Below, piece after piece: positions 61,387-64,000 of a stretch of DNA of 64,000 nt. The position numbers and the translations under genes were made by a program. Origin of the DNA: CAIKZZ01 sp035524595 (GTDB taxonomy: Bacteria; Pseudomonadota; Gammaproteobacteria; Steroidobacterales; Steroidobacteraceae); the NCBI GenBank assembly GCA_035524595.1, contig DATKOP010000007.1:1-64000 (forward strand). The letters are read 5' to 3'. A model generated the notes under the pieces. The model was not told the origin of the DNA and ran no database searches. It saw only the letters and a list, made by a program, of their open reading frames with translations. Position 1 is the first letter of the stretch, and each line of letters opens with the position of its first letter.

Positions 61387-63465
61387 ATGAATTCGACGAT
61401 TTCGGCGCCCGACGCCGCCACGCGCAGCGCCGGCCTGTGGCTCGGCCTCGACACCGGCGGCACCTTCACCGACGCGGTGCTGCTCGACGGCGGCCGCGTC
61501 GTCGCCAGCGCGAAGTCGCTGACCACGCACTGGGACCTCGCGCTCGGCCTGGGCGGCGCGATCCGCGCCGTGCTCGCGGCGATGCCCGCCGGCGCGCGCC
61601 GCGAGGACGTCACACTGGTGTCGGTGTCGACGACGCTCGCGACCAATGCGGTCGTCGAGAACCGCTTCAGCCCGGTCTGCACGATCCTGGTCGGCTTCGA
61701 TGCGCCGATGCTGGAGCGCTCGGGGCTGACGCGCGAGGGCAGCGGCTTCGTCACGCGGCTGCGCGGCGGGCACGACGCCACCGGCGAGGAGCTCGAGCCG
61801 CTCGACGAGGACGGGGTCGACGCCGCGGTCCGCGAGTTCGAGGCGCGCGTCGAGGGCTTCGCGGTCGCCGCGCGCTTCTCGGTCCGCAACCCGGCGCACG
61901 AGCTCTGCGTCCGGCAGCGGATCCGGGCGCTGTCGCGCAAGCCCGTGACCTGCGCCCACGAGCTGAGCTCGAAGCTCGATGCGCCGCGCCGCGCGCTGAC
62001 TGCCGCGCTGAACGCGCGCCTGACGCCGCAGATCCGCCACCTGATCGAGGCGCTCGCCGCGGTGCTCGAGGCGGAGTCGGTCGACGCGCCGCTGATGATC
62101 GTCAAGGGCGACGGCTCGCTGATGAAGGCCGAGGTCGCGCTCGAGTACCCGGTCGAGACGATCCTGTCCGGGCCGGCGGCGAGCGTGGTCGGCGCCGGCT
62201 TCCTGACCGGCCTCGCCGACTTCGTGGTCGCGGACATGGGCGGCACCACCACCGACGTCGCCGTGGTCACGGGCGGACGGCCGGTCATGAACGCCGAAGG
62301 CGCGCTGGTCGGCGGCTGGCGCACGATGGTCGAGGCGGTGGACATGCGCACCGTCGGCCTCGGCGGCGACAGCGAGGTCGGCTTCGACCGCGACGTGCGG
62401 CTGCGGGTCGGGCCGCGCAAGGCCATGCCGCTCAGCCTGCTTGCGCACCAGGTGCCGGCGGTGGTGGCCGACCTGCGCGCGCTCGCGACGCTGGAGCGGC
62501 TGCCGGACTTCGCGACCCAGTACGCCATGCGCAATCCCGGGCGCGAGCCGCCGCCGCACCTCACGGGCCTCGAACGCCGCAGCTGGGACGCGCTCGGTCC
62601 CGAACCGCGGCGCGTCTCGGCGCTGGTGCGCAACGCCGCCGGACTCGAGGCGCTGCGGCGCCTGGCGGATGCCGGGCTCGCGACGCTGGCCTCGTTCACG
62701 CCCAGCGACGCGATGCACGTGCTCGGCCGGCAGCACGGCTGGAGCGTCGAGGCCGCGGAGCTCGGCGCGCGGCTGCTCGCGGTCGAGGAGCGCAACGCGC
62801 GCGGCGCGAAGGCCGCGGCGACCGCCGCCGAGATCTGCGAGCGCACCGTCGAGCACGTGATCCAGGACAGCGGCCGGATCGTGCTCGCCACCGCGCTCGC
62901 CTACGACCCCGGGCTCGAGGCGCGCGCCGGGCGCTGGGGCACGCTCGGCGACCGGCTGGTGGCGGACGTCGTCGCGGGGCGGCCGTTCTCGAAGCTGCTG
63001 CGCGGCTCGCTCGGCCTCGGCACGCCGCTGGTCGCGATCGGCGCGCCGGTCGGCGCCTACTATCCCGAGGTCGCGCGCCGCATCGGCGCGCCGCTGTCGA
63101 TCCCGGAGCACGCCGCCGTCTGCAACGCGGTCGGCGCGGTCGCGGGCGTCGTGTCGCAGACCGTCGACGTGCTGGTCAACCAGCCGACCTTCAAGGTGTT
63201 CCGGGTCCACGACCCGGGCGGCACGCGCGACTACGACGAGCCGGCGCCGGCGATCGAGCACGCGCGGCGGCTGTCGCGGGAGCTGGCGCTCGCGGCGGCG
63301 CTGCGCGCCGGCGCCGTCGACCCGCACGTCGAGACCACGGTCATGGAGCGGCGTGCGCAGGTCGGGCTGACGGTCGACTACCTCGCCGAGGCCGTCGCGC
63401 GCTCGACCGCGACCGGCCGGCCGTTCGCCGGCCACCTGCACGCGCCGGCGGCGCACGGCCGCTGA
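61387..63465 (+). CDS. Hydantoinase A / 5-oxoprolinase family protein
   Basis: A 692-aa protein. The N-terminal ATPase-like half begins LGLDTGGTFTDAVLLDGG (about 18-35) and VSTTLATNAVVENR. The central part has LSGPAASVVGAGFL and VVADMGGTTTDVAVVTGG, and VGLGGDSEVGFDRD follows. These are HyuA-type phosphate-binding and catalytic loops for ATP-dependent opening of cyclic amides, or acetone/acetophenone carboxylase subunits. The partner HyuB-type subunit is not in the window. The neighbours, a CoA ligase and a monooxygenase, suggest a degradative pathway. Confidence 0.85.
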   Translation: MNSTISAPDAATRSAGLWLGLDTGGTFTDAVLLDGGRVVASAKSLTTHWDLALGLGGAIRAVLAAMPAGARREDVTLVSVSTTLATNAVVENRFSPVCTILVGFDAPMLERSGLTREGSGFVTRLRGGHDATGEELEPLDEDGVDAAVREFEARVEGFAVAARFSVRNPAHELCVRQRIRALSRKPVTCAHELSSKLDAPRRALTAALNARLTPQIRHLIEALAAVLEAESVDAPLMIVKGDGSLMKAEVALEYPVETILSGPAASVVGAGFLTGLADFVVADMGGTTTDVAVVTGGRPVMNAEGALVGGWRTMVEAVDMRTVGLGGDSEVGFDRDVRLRVGPRKAMPLSLLAHQVPAVVADLRALATLERLPDFATQYAMRNPGREPPPHLTGLERRSWDALGPEPRRVSALVRNAAGLEALRRLADAGLATLASFTPSDAMHVLGRQHGWSVEAAELGARLLAVEERNARGAKAAATAAEICERTVEHVIQDSGRIVLATALAYDPGLEARAGRWGTLGDRLVADVVAGRPFSKLLRGSLGLGTPLVAIGAPVGAYYPEVARRIGAPLSIPEHAAVCNAVGAVAGVVSQTVDVLVNQPTFKVFRVHDPGGTRDYDEPAPAIEHARRLSRELALAAALRAGAVDPHVETTVMERRAQVGLTVDYLAEAVARSTATGRPFAGHLHAPAAHGR

Positions 63466-63520
63466 GCGGCGGGCATACTGGACGGGGTGGCAGGCGCCGC
63501 CGGCGGCGTGGAGTCCCGTG

Positions 63521-64000
63521 ATGGCAGAGGCGACCTCCGAGGCGGGCCGGGCGGCCGGCGCGGCCGCAACCGCGGCCGGCGCGGCGGCCGACGAGCCGCA
63601 GATCGTGATCCTCGGCGCCGGCATGTCCGGCATCTGCATGGCGATCGAGCTCAAGCGCGCCGGCATCGACTCCTTCGTCGTGCTGGAGCAGTCGGGCGGC
63701 GTCGGCGGCACCTGGTGGGACAACACCTACCCGGGCGCGCAATGCGACGTCCCCTCGCACCTCTACCGCTTCTCGTTCGCGCCCAAGGCCGACTGGTCGC
63801 GGGTGTTCGCGCCGAGCCGCGAGATCCAGGCCTACGTCGAGGACTGCGTGCGCCGCTACGGCGTCGCACGCCACCTGCGGCTGCACACCGAGGTGCGCGC
63901 GGCCGAGTACGATGCGCACGCCGCGCGCTGGCGCGTGACGACCGCCGACGGGCGGGAGTTTCGGCCGCGCTGCTTCGTGCTCAGCCTCGGGCCGCTCAAC
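63521..64000 (+). CDS. Flavin-containing / Baeyer-Villiger-type monooxygenase, N-terminal part
   Basis: The frame opens at ATG 63521 and continues past the right edge (160 codons visible). After a low-complexity Ala-rich start, the FAD-binding motif VILGAGMSGICMAIELKRAG appears near residues 33-52. GGVGGTWWDNTYPGAQCDVP and SHLYRFSFAPKADWS, both typical of Baeyer-Villiger monooxygenases and related FMOs, follow. The NADPH domain and the FxGxxxHxxxW fingerprint lie outside. It follows the hydantoinase-type gene by 55 nt. Confidence 0.88.
   Translation, partial: MAEATSEAGRAAGAAATAAGAAADEPQIVILGAGMSGICMAIELKRAGIDSFVVLEQSGGVGGTWWDNTYPGAQCDVPSHLYRFSFAPKADWSRVFAPSREIQAYVEDCVRRYGVARHLRLHTEVRAAEYDAHAARWRVTTADGREFRPRCFVLSLGPLN

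Overview
This 64 kb window is very GC-rich chromosomal DNA from a gammaproteobacterium. I judge this from gene order and family content, not from any database search. The diagnostic blocks are purM-purN-DUF3108, an Hda regulator beside a CDP-alcohol phosphatidyltransferase and DUF2066, dcd-mrp, metG, rnfB-like-nth, aceE-aceF-lpdA with a lipoylated E3, pyrC-rnt-grxD, murJ/rpsT divergent over ribF-ileS-lspA-ispH, and rplU-rpmA with obgE, divergent from ispB. A lineage near the Nevskiales/Steroidobacterales is plausible but unproven. Coding density is high, many starts are GTG, and 4-nt or similar stop/start overlaps are common.

Layout. 0-7.7 kb: the 3' end of proS, a lytic transglycosylase, a DUF4398 lipoprotein, a WrbA-type flavoprotein, DUF2069, hda, phosphatidyltransferase, DUF2066, purM, purN, DUF3108 and dcd. 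7.7-13.5 kb: mrp, divergent from a predicted three-gene operon of a HEAT-repeat Ser/Thr kinase and two PilT-family ATPases. 13.5-19.8 kb: metG, an orphan RnfB-like ferredoxin, nth, a two-component system with a candidate operator, and a zinc-ribbon protein. 19.8-29.6 kb: the pyruvate dehydrogenase operon behind a good sigma70 promoter, an M17 peptidase, pyrC, rnt, grxD and DUF1289. 29.7-36.3 kb: a PuuD-like membrane protein, nitrilase, nadC, a GAF-PAS-PAS-GGDEF-EAL protein and a His-rich CDF exporter. 36.3-42.8 kb: a DUF374 acyltransferase, a phosphopantetheinyl transferase, a P450, an adenylating ligase fused to a carrier domain, and a VanZ-like membrane protein. Together the last four look like a small acyl-modifying cassette. 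42.9-53.9 kb: tRNA-Thr(CGT), ispH-lspA-ileS-ribF-murJ, rpsT, obgE, an acetyltransferase, rpmA, rplU, ispB and tRNA-Pro(CGG).

53.9-64 kb is the accessory part. A segment holding a small surface-adhesin-E-like gene plus the 5' end of a MatB-like acyl-CoA ligase occurs twice, about 4.8 kb apart. Each copy keeps one gene and has lost the other. The upstream copy has an intact adhesin-like gene and a 103-bp headless ligase fragment. The downstream copy has an intact ligase and an adhesin-like gene stopped by one in-frame TAA. Between them lie a membrane-anchored wHTH/beta-propeller regulator and a divergent secreted protein of unknown family. After the intact ligase come a hydantoinase-A/oxoprolinase-family protein and the start of a Baeyer-Villiger-type flavin monooxygenase, which suggests a small catabolic cluster running off the right edge.

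The most unusual items are the reciprocal-decay duplication, the kinase-PilT-PilT operon (whose promoter predicts a leaderless mRNA), the PPTase/P450/ligase-ACP cassette, and the palindromic leader in front of rplU.
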